In this document: piece by piece, positions 23,423 to 31,762 of the stretch
How the letters are laid out: the number at the start of each line of letters is the position of its first letter
How positions within the stretch are numbered: the first letter of the stretch is position 1
Assembly: GCA_015489955.1 (NCBI GenBank)
Contig: WFYR01000117.1
Coordinates: forward strand, 1-34,068
Direction: 5' to 3'
From: Mesoaciditoga sp.
GTDB taxonomy: Bacteria; Thermotogota; Thermotogae; Mesoaciditogales; Mesoaciditogaceae
DNA length: 34,068 nucleotides
Notes under the pieces: generated by a model
The model's database searches: none
What the model was told of the DNA's origin: nothing
Seen by the model: only the letters and a program-made list of their open reading frames with translations
Made by a program: the position numbers and the translations under genes

Positions 23423-23575
23423 ATGGATAAGTTTAAGAGAGTAGTAGACAATCCAAGGGTGATCTCTCAATTTGAACTTTTGAAGATGATGAGAAAGAAT
23501 AAAAAAGAGGCAAACGTAGAACTTGTCCGCCGTTCTCTGGAAGGCTATGAGACTCCACAAAATGCCAAAAAATGA
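23423..23575 (+). CDS. Small 50-residue protein of unknown function
   Basis: This short gene starts with ATG at 23423, preceded by AAGGTG at 23412-23417, and ends with TGA at 23573-23575. The product reads MDKFKRVVDNPRVISQFEL, continues with a basic helix (LKMMRKNKKEANVELVRRSL), and ends in GYETPQNAKK. It is soluble, basic and probably helical. I do not recognise a family. Support comes from the good ribosome binding site, the composition, and a 14-base overlap with the ABC ATPase start at 23562, which implies translational coupling. Without it, 93 bases of intergenic sequence would grow to over 230 in an otherwise tightly packed region. Confidence 0.7.
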   Translation: MDKFKRVVDNPRVISQFELLKMMRKNKKEANVELVRRSLEGYETPQNAKK

Positions 23576-24293
23576 AATGGAAACACTTCTGGAATTCAGA
23601 AATTTCTCTTTGAAAATAGGTGAAAAAAAATTCGTTGAAAATTTCTCTTTAAAAGTGGAAAAAGGCAACGTTATTTTGATATATGGACCTCGAGATGCCG
23701 GAAAATCTGCGGTGCTGAGAAGCATGGTCCATTTGAATGAAGAACTTTTTGAATCTATAGAGAGCAAAGGAGATATCTATTTTAGAGGTAAGAATGTTGT
23801 TGAACTTAAAAGAAAAGCATTGAGAAAGAAAATAGCCTACATAGACACTTCCTTCATAGAAAGTCTTTCTTCTTTAAGCGTGAACCAGGTTATAAAATTG
23901 GTGAAGGGTAACGGTGTTGATCTTTATCACGATGAGATGATAGATCTCTTGAAAAAATTGGAAATATTGGATCTTTTGAAAAAAGGGATACATACCAAAG
24001 TTGGAGAACTTCATGGAAACGAAAGAGTTCTCTTTTTGCTTTTTGTTGCACTTTTAAGAGACCCTGAAATAGTGGCTTTGGACTGTATAATAGATCATCT
24101 GGACGATGAAGCGGCTTTGAAAGTTCAGAAGGTTGTGTTATCATTAAAAGAAAAGTACACTCTTATACTTGCTACAAGAAGGTTGCCTAATTTTCTTTCC
24201 ATTGCGGATAAAGTTGTGGTTTTAAAAAGCGGTAAGATAAAATTTGTAGGTACAAAAAGAGAGATGATGCTTACCTTCAGCGAGGAGGTATGA
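23562..24293 (+). CDS. Degenerate ABC-type ATPase without usual catalytic motifs
   Basis: The 243-residue product has the overall ABC nucleotide-binding fold. Walker A is intact as GPRDAGKS at 42-49 (K48). The other motifs have decayed. The Q-loop region reads IAYIDTS with no Gln. The signature reads GELHGNE where LSGGQ is expected (148-154). Walker B keeps D174, but the catalytic Glu is Cys (ALDC). The switch His is Arg in LATRRL. The closest resemblance is to import-type ATPases such as PstB. Nucleotide may still bind, but hydrolysis as in a transporter looks unlikely, and no membrane partner is encoded nearby. The ATG at 23562 overlaps the small upstream gene; 23577 is an alternative start. 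The kinase gene follows after one base. A regulatory or sensing role is inference. Confidence 0.8.
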   Translation: MPKNEMETLLEFRNFSLKIGEKKFVENFSLKVEKGNVILIYGPRDAGKSAVLRSMVHLNEELFESIESKGDIYFRGKNVVELKRKALRKKIAYIDTSFIESLSSLSVNQVIKLVKGNGVDLYHDEMIDLLKKLEILDLLKKGIHTKVGELHGNERVLFLLFVALLRDPEIVALDCIIDHLDDEAALKVQKVVLSLKEKYTLILATRRLPNFLSIADKVVVLKSGKIKFVGTKREMMLTFSEEV

Positions 24294-24294
24294 A

Positions 24295-25254
24295 ATGGGT
24301 ATTTTAACCGTTACCCTTAATCCTGCTCTTGATCGCTTAATAGAAATCGACAATTTCAAAGTTGGTACCATGCATAGAATATTTGATGAAGATAAAACCA
24401 AGGTGTCTCCGGGTGGTAAAGGGATAAACGTTTCTTTGTATTTAGAGCAACTTGGGGTACCTTCAACCGCATTGGCGATCCTTGGCGGATTGACAGGGAG
24501 AATGCTTCAAGTTAGATTGAGAAGGGAATGCAATCAAACCATTTCTACGAGCTTTTTGTACGTAAACGATGAGACAAGGGAAAACTTCACAATCGTTGAT
24601 AGAAAAAGTAACACCATAACAACCGTGAATTTACCAGGTCCGTTCGTAGATGAAAAACATTTCAAATTGTTTATGAAAAAATACAAAGCTCTCCTTTCTA
24701 ACACCACAATTTGTGAAATAGGTGGCACCATTCCCGCAGGTATGCCGTTAGATGTGTATAAAGATATGGTAAGAATGGCAAAGGAAGCGGGTGCATTGAC
24801 TGTGGTTAATGCGCACGGTGAACCGCTCAAATACGCCATTGAAAGTGTGCCAGATATAGTCAAACCAGATATAAGGGGAACAAAAAAAGTTTTAAACAGA
24901 GAACTTAAAACGATTGGAGATTACGTTCAATCGGCGAAGGAATTGTTATCTATGGGTGTGAAAATGGTTATATACTCTTTTGAAATGAAAAATGATATCG
25001 TTGCAACCTCTGATTGGACTTATCTTTTCAAGATGAGAGGTGAAATAAAGAGTGTAAATTTAATGGGCACAGGGGACGCTTACATTGCCGGCTTGATTTA
25101 CGCTATCAATGCGGGTAAAGATTATTTTGAAAGCGCCAGATACGCCATGGCTGCTGCCATAGCCGATGAAATGACAGAAAGCAAGGATGTCGGGGGAATT
25201 GAAGAAGTGGAAAAAATGATGAGCCTCATAGAAATGGAGCGTGTTTCTCAATGA
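24295..25254 (+). CDS. PfkB-family hexose phosphate kinase (1-phosphofructokinase type)
   Basis: This 319-residue ribokinase-superfamily enzyme probably phosphorylates a sugar phosphate such as fructose-1-phosphate or tagatose-6-phosphate. The start ILTVTLNPALDR is typical of the FruK/LacC subgroup. The first PfkB signature is SPGGKGINVSLYLEQLG (about 39-55). The second contains the catalytic Asp in LMGTGDAYIAGL, with GTGD in place of the commoner GAGD. The gene starts one base after the ABC-like gene and overlaps the CBS gene by four bases (ATGA). No PTS or other sugar transporter gene is present here, so the physiological substrate is open. Confidence 0.88.
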   Translation: MGILTVTLNPALDRLIEIDNFKVGTMHRIFDEDKTKVSPGGKGINVSLYLEQLGVPSTALAILGGLTGRMLQVRLRRECNQTISTSFLYVNDETRENFTIVDRKSNTITTVNLPGPFVDEKHFKLFMKKYKALLSNTTICEIGGTIPAGMPLDVYKDMVRMAKEAGALTVVNAHGEPLKYAIESVPDIVKPDIRGTKKVLNRELKTIGDYVQSAKELLSMGVKMVIYSFEMKNDIVATSDWTYLFKMRGEIKSVNLMGTGDAYIAGLIYAINAGKDYFESARYAMAAAIADEMTESKDVGGIEEVEKMMSLIEMERVSQ

Positions 25255-25688
25255 AAGTTGAGGATTTCATGGAAAGGGACGTAACAGCCGTTTTTGCCGA
25301 TGAAACGGTGGAAGAATTCATACACGCTTGCGTAAGACAGTTCAGAAGTGGTTTGCCAGTTGTGGATGATGAAATGCGTGTTTTGGGAATAATAACTGAA
25401 AGGGACATCATACACGAAATAGTGCCTTCTTACATGGAGATGCTTCATTCCACATCTTTTATTCCGGATACGAACATCACAAAAAAAAGGCTTGAAGAGA
25501 TAAAAGACAAGCCAATAGCGGAATACATGCAAAAAGAGCTTGATGTTTTGAAAACCTCTGATACGCTTTTAAGCGCTGCGACATTGGTGTTAAAGCACGG
25601 ATATAGATTTTTGCCGGTGATCGATGAAGAAGAACATCTTGCGGGCATTGTAACACGTTCTGTTATACTGGAGGCTCTTCTTTCTTGA
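25251..25688 (+). CDS. CBS-domain pair protein
   Basis: The 145-residue product consists of two CBS domains (about 1-65 and 85-145). Each has the usual sequence: MERDVTAVFADETVEEFI with GLPVVDDEMRVLGIITERD, and LDVLKTSDTLLSAATLV with FLPVIDEEEHLAGIVTRS. Such Bateman modules bind adenine nucleotides or SAM and report energy state. It has no attached catalytic domain, so it should act on a partner. Tight overlap with the PfkB kinase upstream (ATGA) and mtaB downstream (TTGA) suggests the kinase or the ABC-like protein as candidates; that is inference. Confidence 0.9.
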   Translation: MKVEDFMERDVTAVFADETVEEFIHACVRQFRSGLPVVDDEMRVLGIITERDIIHEIVPSYMEMLHSTSFIPDTNITKKRLEEIKDKPIAEYMQKELDVLKTSDTLLSAATLVLKHGYRFLPVIDEEEHLAGIVTRSVILEALLS

Positions 25689-26917
25689 AATACTACGTTT
25701 ACACTTTAGGATGCAAATTCAATCAATATGAAAGTGCCAAGATAGCGGCTGAATTTCAAAAAATGGGATATACGGGTGGAACCGCAAATGAAGCGGATGT
25801 TGTGGTAATAAACAGCTGCGCCGTGACTAAAGAAGCGGCGAGAAAATCGCTTCAAATGGCTCGGCATTTCAAGAGAATAAATGAAAAAGCCAAGATAATT
25901 TTTACCGGTTGTGCCGTGTACGACAAAAGAGATATAAAAGATTTTGATCTTGTAATTGGAAATGGCGAAAAGATAAAGATAAATGATTTCGTAGATAAAA
26001 AAGGAACCTTTGTAGATTTTTCTTACCATCTGAAAGATGACTTGAATTACACCGTTGAAAAAATACCGAACCATACGCGCGCCTTTTTAAGCGTTGAAAA
26101 TGGGTGCAATTGGTCATGCGCGTACTGTGCTATACCGCATTTTAGGGGAACTCGCATTCGTTCTAAGCAATTGGATGTGGTTGTAAAAGAAGCGACGAAA
26201 ATGGTGGAAAATGGTGTAAAAGAAATAGTCGTTACAGGCATAAACATAGCGTTATACAACGATGGCGGAAATGATCTTTACACTCTTTTAAATGCTTTAA
26301 TCGGTATAGATGGGGATTTCAGGATAAGAATAGGATCAATAGATCCCGTGAGCCTTTTAAAATTGGTCAAAATTTTTGAAAATCCGAAACTTTGCCCTCA
26401 CGCGCATCTATCCGTTCAAAGCGGTTCTGATGAAGTCCTGAAAAGAATGAAAAGACGTTACACTTCTCGTGATGTGATAGAGTGCGTTAATACATTGAGG
26501 AAGATAAATCCTTTTTTTGCTTTTTCTGTCGATGTGATTGCCGGTTTTCCACAGGAGAGCGAGAAGGAATTTGGTGAAACTTACGAACTTTTAAAAGAGC
26601 TTGAGGTTTCGCGTATCCACGCATTTCCATTTTCAAGACGTTCTCACACGCTTGCAGATTCCATGGAAGGGCAGGTAAGTACGCTTGTAAAAAAAGAACG
26701 AACGAATAGGCTCAGAGAACTTGGGAAAATGTTGGAAAATAGTTTCGCTGAAAAGACAAAAACGATTGAAAAAACCGTGTTAATTGAAAAAGTGGAAGAT
26801 GGCGTGGCGGAAGGGTTAGACGAATACTATGTGAGGCGCTTTTTCAAATACGAGGGCAAAGAAGGCATTTTTGTCAAAATGGGCGGGAAGGTGGTAAGCG
26901 ATGAAAGTCTACATTAA
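25685..26917 (+). CDS. mtaB: tRNA t6A37 methylthiotransferase MtaB
   Basis: This radical-SAM enzyme converts t6A at tRNA position 37 to ms2t6A. The 410-residue product has the N-terminal UPF0004 cysteines (C10 in TLGCKFNQYES, C45, C76) and the radical SAM triad C141-x3-C145-x2-C148 (CNWSCAYC). A TRAM-like tail is also present. The TLGCKxNQYES start and the GSIDP segment fit MtaB, not MiaB or RimO. The start is TTG at 25685, supported by GGAGG at 25671-25675 nine bases upstream and by the family N-terminus beginning there. The TTG overlaps the stop of the CBS gene. The next gene overlaps its end by 17 bases. Confidence 0.93.
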   Translation: MKYYVYTLGCKFNQYESAKIAAEFQKMGYTGGTANEADVVVINSCAVTKEAARKSLQMARHFKRINEKAKIIFTGCAVYDKRDIKDFDLVIGNGEKIKINDFVDKKGTFVDFSYHLKDDLNYTVEKIPNHTRAFLSVENGCNWSCAYCAIPHFRGTRIRSKQLDVVVKEATKMVENGVKEIVVTGINIALYNDGGNDLYTLLNALIGIDGDFRIRIGSIDPVSLLKLVKIFENPKLCPHAHLSVQSGSDEVLKRMKRRYTSRDVIECVNTLRKINPFFAFSVDVIAGFPQESEKEFGETYELLKELEVSRIHAFPFSRRSHTLADSMEGQVSTLVKKERTNRLRELGKMLENSFAEKTKTIEKTVLIEKVEDGVAEGLDEYYVRRFFKYEGKEGIFVKMGGKVVSDESLH

Positions 26918-27725
26918 CGGTGAATGGAAAGAAGATGCCGTCGTAAGTGTTTACGACAGGGGATTTATGTACGGTGAGGGAATTTACGAGAGTTTGAGAA
27001 CTTACAATGGAAGATTATTCGCACCTCGTCAGCATTATGAAAGGTTGAAACGTTCCGCCCAGCTTATGGGGTTGCCTTGCAAATTGAACTACGATGAACT
27101 GATTTCAATAATCCAAGATGGAATAAAAAATTTGGATAAGGATGTTACAATTCGGGTAATGGTAACGACCGGCAATGGAAAAGAGCCCAACCTTTTGATA
27201 TACATCATGGAATTGCAGGCTCCTCATTCGGATCTGTACATTTACGGCGTCGACGTGGGAATATCTCGTTTACGAAAGATTCCTTCTATTTGCTTACCTT
27301 CCACCCTTAAAACCACTTCTCACGCTTATTTAAGCCTTGCAAGAAGGGAAAAGGGAGAGTTTTACGAAATAATATTTTTAAATTATCAAGGATTCGTCGC
27401 TGAAGGGACGATGAGCAACGTTTTTTTGGTTGAAAATGGAACGCTGGTAACTCCTTCTTTGGAGTCTGACATATTAGACGGTATAACCAGAAGGGTTGTC
27501 ATAGATCTTGCCAGGTCTTTGGGAATTTCAGTTGAAGAAAGATTTGTAAATGTAGATGAGCTTTTCAACTGTTCCGAGCTTTTCCTTACAAGAACCAGCG
27601 CGGGAATAATACCCGTTAGGAGGATAGAAAGCAGAACGATTTTTGAAAATGAGCCTTCGGGCTTGACCATACTTCTATCCGATAATTTCAAGGATTACAT
27701 TTTCAATGAAGAAAAATACTGGTGA
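26901..27725 (+). CDS. Class IV PLP aminotransferase
   Basis: This 274-residue fold-type IV PLP enzyme belongs to the group holding branched-chain aminotransferase, D-amino acid aminotransferase and aminodeoxychorismate lyase. The catalytic Lys is K137 in PSTLKTTSH. The cofactor-binding EGTMSNVFLV and the ILDGITRRVV stretch are present, as is the N-terminal YDRGFMYGEGIYES. It is shorter than most IlvE proteins and close to the D-amino acid or lyase size, so the substrate cannot be fixed. The FolT-type gene elsewhere in the window does not bear on this. The start at 26901 has GGAAGGTGG upstream and lies inside the end of mtaB. Confidence 0.87.
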   Translation: MKVYINGEWKEDAVVSVYDRGFMYGEGIYESLRTYNGRLFAPRQHYERLKRSAQLMGLPCKLNYDELISIIQDGIKNLDKDVTIRVMVTTGNGKEPNLLIYIMELQAPHSDLYIYGVDVGISRLRKIPSICLPSTLKTTSHAYLSLARREKGEFYEIIFLNYQGFVAEGTMSNVFLVENGTLVTPSLESDILDGITRRVVIDLARSLGISVEERFVNVDELFNCSELFLTRTSAGIIPVRRIESRTIFENEPSGLTILLSDNFKDYIFNEEKYW

Positions 27726-27753
27726 TTTTTAAGATGAATTCGGGTGATGACAA

Positions 27754-28626
27754 TTGAAAAGTATGACAGGATATTCTAAAATTCTAAATAGCGTTGATGG
27801 AATAACTTATTCTTTGGAGATTAAAGGTGTAAACCATAAATATCTGAATGTTTCTTTTTCAATTCCCTCGCTTTTTTCATCATTTGAAGTTAAATCTCTT
27901 CCGATAATACGTGAGTACGTAAAAAGAGGAAGTATTTCTGTGAAAGCGGATATTCGTGGAGAATTTGAATCAGATCTTGTAAAACCAGATCTGGCATTGG
28001 CGAAAGCTTACTACAAAGCCATGAACCTGGTTAAAGAGGAGCTTGGCATTTCTACTGGTGAAATAAACGTTGGAGACATTTTAAACATAAGAGAGCTTTT
28101 CAAGATGGAATTGGATGAAAAAAAAGAAGAAGATATCTGGGCCGGTTTTGAAAAAAGTTTGAGACAGGCTTTAGAGGAATACAATTCAAGTCGTGAAATT
28201 GAGGGAAAAAAGTTGTATGAATATCTTTTTGAGTATGTAAATGAGATGGAAAATTTGGTAAAATCTATGCAAAAGTACGAAGAAGAAAACAGGCGAAGGT
28301 ATGAAGAGCTCATTCGTGAAAGATTAGAAAAATTTCCAGACGTGAAAATAGACGAAGAAAGGTTGGAACAGGAAGTTGTGATAATGATACAAAGGGCGGA
28401 TATAGGTGAAGAACTTTCACGGCTTCAAGCGCACATTCTAAGGGCAAAAGATTTGATGAAAAGCGAAGATTCCATTGGAAGTGAGCTTGATTTTGTATTT
28501 CAAGAGTTTGGAAGAGAAATGAACACTCTTTCAAATAAATCTAAAATTCCAGAAGTTTTGAACTTGGTGGTTAATGGAAAAACCTTGATAAAAAAGCTTA
28601 GAGAGCAAGCTCAAAACGTGGAATAA
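27754..28626 (+). CDS. YicC family endoribonuclease-like protein
   Basis: The 290-residue product begins MKSMTGYSK, the hallmark of YicC/YloC. It has the N-terminal YicC-like domain (about 1-150) and a C-terminal DUF1718-type helical domain. The latter contains EEVVIMIQRADIGEELSRLQAH-like residues and ends in DFVFQEFGREMNTLSNKS. Characterised members are RNA endonucleases that act on small RNAs. The probable start is TTG at 27754, with GGTGAT about five bases upstream; ATG at 27763 is the alternative. The gene stands ahead of remA, gmk, rpoZ and coaBC, a common order in Firmicutes and Thermotogota. Confidence 0.92.
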   Translation: MKSMTGYSKILNSVDGITYSLEIKGVNHKYLNVSFSIPSLFSSFEVKSLPIIREYVKRGSISVKADIRGEFESDLVKPDLALAKAYYKAMNLVKEELGISTGEINVGDILNIRELFKMELDEKKEEDIWAGFEKSLRQALEEYNSSREIEGKKLYEYLFEYVNEMENLVKSMQKYEEENRRRYEELIRERLEKFPDVKIDEERLEQEVVIMIQRADIGEELSRLQAHILRAKDLMKSEDSIGSELDFVFQEFGREMNTLSNKSKIPEVLNLVVNGKTLIKKLREQAQNVE

Positions 28627-28647
28627 GCCAAAAGTGGAGGGGTAGGC

Positions 28648-28947
28648 ATGTATGGACTTATAAACATAGGTTTTGGAAATGTGGTTATAGGAGATAGAGT
28701 TATAGTAATTGTTAATCCAGAATCGGCTCCTCTTAAAAGATTAAAAGATGGTGCCAAAGATGACAGAAAGCTTATAGATGCCACTTACGGAAGAAAGACG
28801 CGCTCTATTCTCATAACGGATAGTAATCATGTTATTTTGAGTGCCATTCAGCCGGAAACTATAGCTCAACGCTTTCAAGAGTCGTTTATACAAATGGAAG
28901 AAGCTTTAAGAACCATGGAATCAAAGATCAAAAAAAATAGGAATTGA
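28648..28947 (+). CDS. remA: RemA-like DUF370 regulator
   Basis: The 99-residue protein matches the RemA/DUF370 family, opening [19 protein letters not shown] and containing [30 protein letters not shown]. In Bacillus subtilis RemA is an oligomeric DNA-binding activator of matrix genes and osmoprotection. Here it might connect with the pilin and c-di-GMP genes, but no evidence for that is visible. The C-terminal 20 or so residues ([16 protein letters not shown]) extend past the usual family end. GGAGGGG precedes the ATG by about six bases. Confidence 0.92.
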   Translation: MYGLINIGFGNVVIGDRVIVIVNPESAPLKRLKDGAKDDRKLIDATYGRKTRSILITDSNHVILSAIQPETIAQRFQESFIQMEEALRTMESKIKKNRN

Positions 28948-28952
28948 GAAAG

Positions 28953-29585
28953 ATGGAAGGAATACTGTTCGTAATGAGCGGCCCGTCAGGAGCGGGAAAG
29001 ACGACGATAGTAAAAGGTGCTTTGAAAGATTTAGAAGATGTGGAATTCTCCGTTTCTTATACCACACGTCCCCGCCGCGTGGGAGAATTGGATGGGAAAG
29101 ATTATTTCTTCGTCAGTAAAGAAGAATTTGAGTTATTGAAAAAGAATGGAGAATTTCTGGAATGGCAGGAGGTTCATGGTAACCTCTACGGTACCTCTAA
29201 AAGGTACGTTAGATCGAAAATGAAAAGTGGAGTAAACGTATTATTGGATATAGATGTTAAAGGTGCAATGAATGTAAAAAGACAGATAAAGGAAGCCGTT
29301 TACATTTTTGTGGCGCCTCCATCTTTTAAGGATCTCAAGGAAAGGTTGATAAACCGCCACACGGAAGAGAAAGGCGATCTTGAAAAAAGAATAGAAGATG
29401 CAAAATACGAGCTTTCCATGATTTCGAAATTTGACTATCTTATAGTTAATCACGATGTTGCACAATCTGTAAAGCAACTTGAGTCAATAATAATCGCTGA
29501 ACAGATAAAAGTTTCGCGTAGAAAAGAATTTGTTGGAAAGTACAAGTTTTACAAGCACTTATCTGGAAAGGAGGAGAGTAAATGA
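28953..29585 (+). CDS. gmk: Guanylate kinase
   Basis: This enzyme phosphorylates GMP to GDP with ATP. The 210-residue product has the P-loop MSGPSGAGKTT at its start. GMP-binding residues lie in SVSYTTRPRRVGE and GKDYFFVSKEEF, and the lid region is RLINRHTE. The ATG at 28953 is preferred because AGGA at 28939-28942 is about 10 bases upstream. A TTG at 28944 overlaps the remA stop and has almost no spacing. The gene overlaps rpoZ by four bases (ATGA). GTP from this route also feeds the c-di-GMP enzymes. Confidence 0.95.
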   Translation: MEGILFVMSGPSGAGKTTIVKGALKDLEDVEFSVSYTTRPRRVGELDGKDYFFVSKEEFELLKKNGEFLEWQEVHGNLYGTSKRYVRSKMKSGVNVLLDIDVKGAMNVKRQIKEAVYIFVAPPSFKDLKERLINRHTEEKGDLEKRIEDAKYELSMISKFDYLIVNHDVAQSVKQLESIIIAEQIKVSRRKEFVGKYKFYKHLSGKEESK

Positions 29586-29815
29586 AAGAAAAAGTGTACG
29601 AAACTCTCATGAATAAGTATGGAAACAAGTACGCTGTTACGATGGCGGTGGCAAAAAGAGCGGAAGATTTAAATGAGCTTTCTAGACCTCTGGTTAAGAC
29701 AAACGAAACAAATTTAGTTTCAATAGCTTTGGAGGAAATGGCCGAAGGTTATGTTGAAATAAAGAACTTTGAGATGTTAAAAGCATTAGTAGCCGATGTG
29801 AAAAAGGCGGAATAA
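29582..29815 (+). CDS. rpoZ: RNA polymerase omega subunit
   Basis: The 77-residue protein matches omega: KYGNKYAVTMAVAKRAEDL near the N-terminus, NLVSIALEEMAEGYVEI in the middle, and a short acidic/basic tail. It supports assembly of the beta-prime subunit. The start overlaps the gmk stop (ATGA) and the stop overlaps the coaBC start (TAATG), so translation of the three is coupled. Confidence 0.92.
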   Translation: MKEKVYETLMNKYGNKYAVTMAVAKRAEDLNELSRPLVKTNETNLVSIALEEMAEGYVEIKNFEMLKALVADVKKAE

Positions 29816-31005
29816 TGGCGAAAATATTATTTGGCGTTAGTGGCGGCATAGCAGCTTACAAATCGTTAGAAGTGGTGAGTGCTCTCCGAAAAAGAGGCGA
29901 AGAGCTGAAAATAGTTATGACTGAGGAGGCCACGAAGTTCGTTGCCCCCTTAACTTTTTCCGTTGTTGGAAAGTGCCCTGTTTACGTCGAGCCCTTTCAA
30001 AGTATTGAAGGAAGCGTGATTCATACAACTATTTCACAATGGGCGGAGATTATGGTAATAGCCCCGTTAACGGCTAATACCGCTGCAAAAATGGCTTGTG
30101 GTATTGCCGACAATTTGCTTACGATGAGTGCCCTCGCCTTTAATGGTTTGAAGATCGCTTCTCCATCTATGAATGTAAGAATGTATGAAAATCCAATTAC
30201 ACTTGAAAATATCGAAAAGTTGAAAAAAAATGGATGGCATATTGTTGAACCAGAAAGTGGCCATTTGGCGGATGGGGAATACGGTAAGGGGAGATATCCA
30301 AAAGCAGAGCTTTTAATTTTTGAAATAGATAGAATGCTAACTCCTCATGATTATGAAAAAAAGAAAGTGTTGATAACCGCTGGCCCAACACGTGAAGCAA
30401 TTGATCCGGTTCGTTACGTGACAAATCGCTCTTCTGGAAAGATGGGGTATGAGTTGGCAAGGGCTGCATACTTGAGAGGCGCTGATGTGAAATTGATTTC
30501 AGGTCCTGTAAATATTGATGCTCCATATGGTGTTGAAGTTTTGAATGTGGAAAGCGCGGAAGATATGAAGCGAGCTGTATTGAAAAACGCGAAATGGGCA
30601 GATATTGTGATAATGGCAGCGGCGGTCGCTGATTACAGACCCGCTCATATTTCCACAAGCAAGATAAAAAAAACTTCAGATGAGTTGAACATTAAACTCG
30701 TAAAGACAGACGATATTTTAAAAGAACTTTCCAAAATTCGGCTTTCAAGTCAATTTATCGTTGGTTTTGCGGCTGAAACCGATGATTTACTGCGGAACGC
30801 GCAAAAGAAATTGAAAGAAAAGAATTTGGACATGATAATCGCTAACGATGTTTCAAGAAAAGACATCGGTTTTGATTCGAATTACAACGAAGTGAAAATT
30901 TTGTGCAAAGATGGGGAAATTATTTCTTTACAACGAAATGAAAAACGTTTGATAGCCCACAATATTTTGGACACCATAAAATCACAGAGCTTTAAAGAAT
31001 TTTAA
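29815..31005 (+). CDS. coaBC: Bifunctional phosphopantothenoylcysteine decarboxylase/synthetase
   Basis: This coenzyme A pathway protein makes 4'-phosphopantetheine from phosphopantothenate, Cys and CTP. The 396-residue product has an FMN-dependent CoaC domain (about 1-180) and a CoaB synthetase domain (about 185-396, KKVLITAGPTREAIDPVRYVTNRSSGKMG). The decarboxylase His is H70 in GSVIHTTISQWAE, and APLTANTAAKMACGIADNLL is intact. The usual active-site Cys motif, ACGxxGxGR in the E. coli enzyme, reads ADGEYGKGR here. Asp replaces the Cys that reduces the enethiol intermediate. That substitution may alter the last step or be compensated elsewhere. The gene follows rpoZ with a one-base overlap. 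Confidence 0.94.
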   Translation: MAKILFGVSGGIAAYKSLEVVSALRKRGEELKIVMTEEATKFVAPLTFSVVGKCPVYVEPFQSIEGSVIHTTISQWAEIMVIAPLTANTAAKMACGIADNLLTMSALAFNGLKIASPSMNVRMYENPITLENIEKLKKNGWHIVEPESGHLADGEYGKGRYPKAELLIFEIDRMLTPHDYEKKKVLITAGPTREAIDPVRYVTNRSSGKMGYELARAAYLRGADVKLISGPVNIDAPYGVEVLNVESAEDMKRAVLKNAKWADIVIMAAAVADYRPAHISTSKIKKTSDELNIKLVKTDDILKELSKIRLSSQFIVGFAAETDDLLRNAQKKLKEKNLDMIIANDVSRKDIGFDSNYNEVKILCKDGEIISLQRNEKRLIAHNILDTIKSQSFKEF

Positions 31006-31025
31006 ATCTTTTTACTCGACAAATA

Positions 31026-31034
31026 TGGTATGAT
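31026..31034 (+). promoter_or_regulatory. Extended -10 promoter of the disulfide oxidoreductase gene
   Basis: TGGTATGAT (31026-31034) is an extended -10 with no clear -35. A small inverted repeat, TACCC (31045-31049) with GGGTA (31055-31059), lies just after the predicted start site and could be an operator or a leader hairpin. The start codon is at 31086. Confidence 0.55.
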
Positions 31035-31085
31035 TTTAATAACGTACCCGGTAGGGGTAGGTGTATTTTTATGGAGGTGAAACGT

Positions 31086-31757
31086 ATGGCAGCTCTTCTT
31101 TCTGAAGAAGATAGGAAGTACCTTGTAGATTTGTTTAACAAAGAGTTGGAATCTGAAGTAAAAATTTTATTTTTCAAGAGTGATAACAAAGATGAATGCC
31201 AATATTGCGATATAACACAGCAAATGCTCGATGAATTAGCCGAAACAAGCGAGAAGATAAACATAGAAACTCACGATTTTAACGGTGAAGGAGAACTCGT
31301 TGAAAAATATAAAGTAGAAATGATCCCAGCTATTTTGATGCTTGACAAAGATGGAAACGATATGAGAATAAGATTCTATGGTGTTCCTTCTGGATATGAA
31401 TTTTCGACTTTAATAGAAGATGTTATAGCGGTTTCAAAAGGAGGAGAAGTTGATCTTTCCGAAAAAACGCTTGAAATGCTTAAAGAAGTTGACAGACCTT
31501 TAAAACTTCAGGTATTCGTTACACCAACTTGTCCTTATTGCCCTAGAGCAGTTGCCATGGCACAAAAGCTTGCGATGAAATCACCTTACATACAAGGTGA
31601 AATGGTGGAGGCAAATGAATTCCCTGAACTTTCAATGCGCTACAACGTTTCGTCAGTTCCTCATATCATAATTAACGAAGGTGCCGGAGAATTTGTAGGC
31701 GCTTTACCTGAAGACGCATTTGTAGAACAAGTTATGAGTGTGTTAAAAGGAGCGTGA
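31086..31757 (+). CDS. Protein disulfide oxidoreductase with two thioredoxin folds
   Basis: The 223-residue product is a two-domain glutaredoxin-like protein of the thermophile PDO type. The first fold carries C38-Q-Y-C41 and the second C149-P-Y-C152. A cis-proline segment follows each (EMIPAIL and SSVPHII). PDOs form, reduce and isomerise disulfides in the cytoplasm of thermophiles, and are recycled by thioredoxin reductase, which is the next gene. The ATG at 31086 is chosen because GGAGG at 31073-31077 is eight bases upstream. An in-frame ATG at 31071 lies within this ribosome binding site. There is no signal peptide. Confidence 0.92.
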   Translation: MAALLSEEDRKYLVDLFNKELESEVKILFFKSDNKDECQYCDITQQMLDELAETSEKINIETHDFNGEGELVEKYKVEMIPAILMLDKDGNDMRIRFYGVPSGYEFSTLIEDVIAVSKGGEVDLSEKTLEMLKEVDRPLKLQVFVTPTCPYCPRAVAMAQKLAMKSPYIQGEMVEANEFPELSMRYNVSSVPHIIINEGAGEFVGALPEDAFVEQVMSVLKGA

Positions 31758-31762
31758 TTTGA

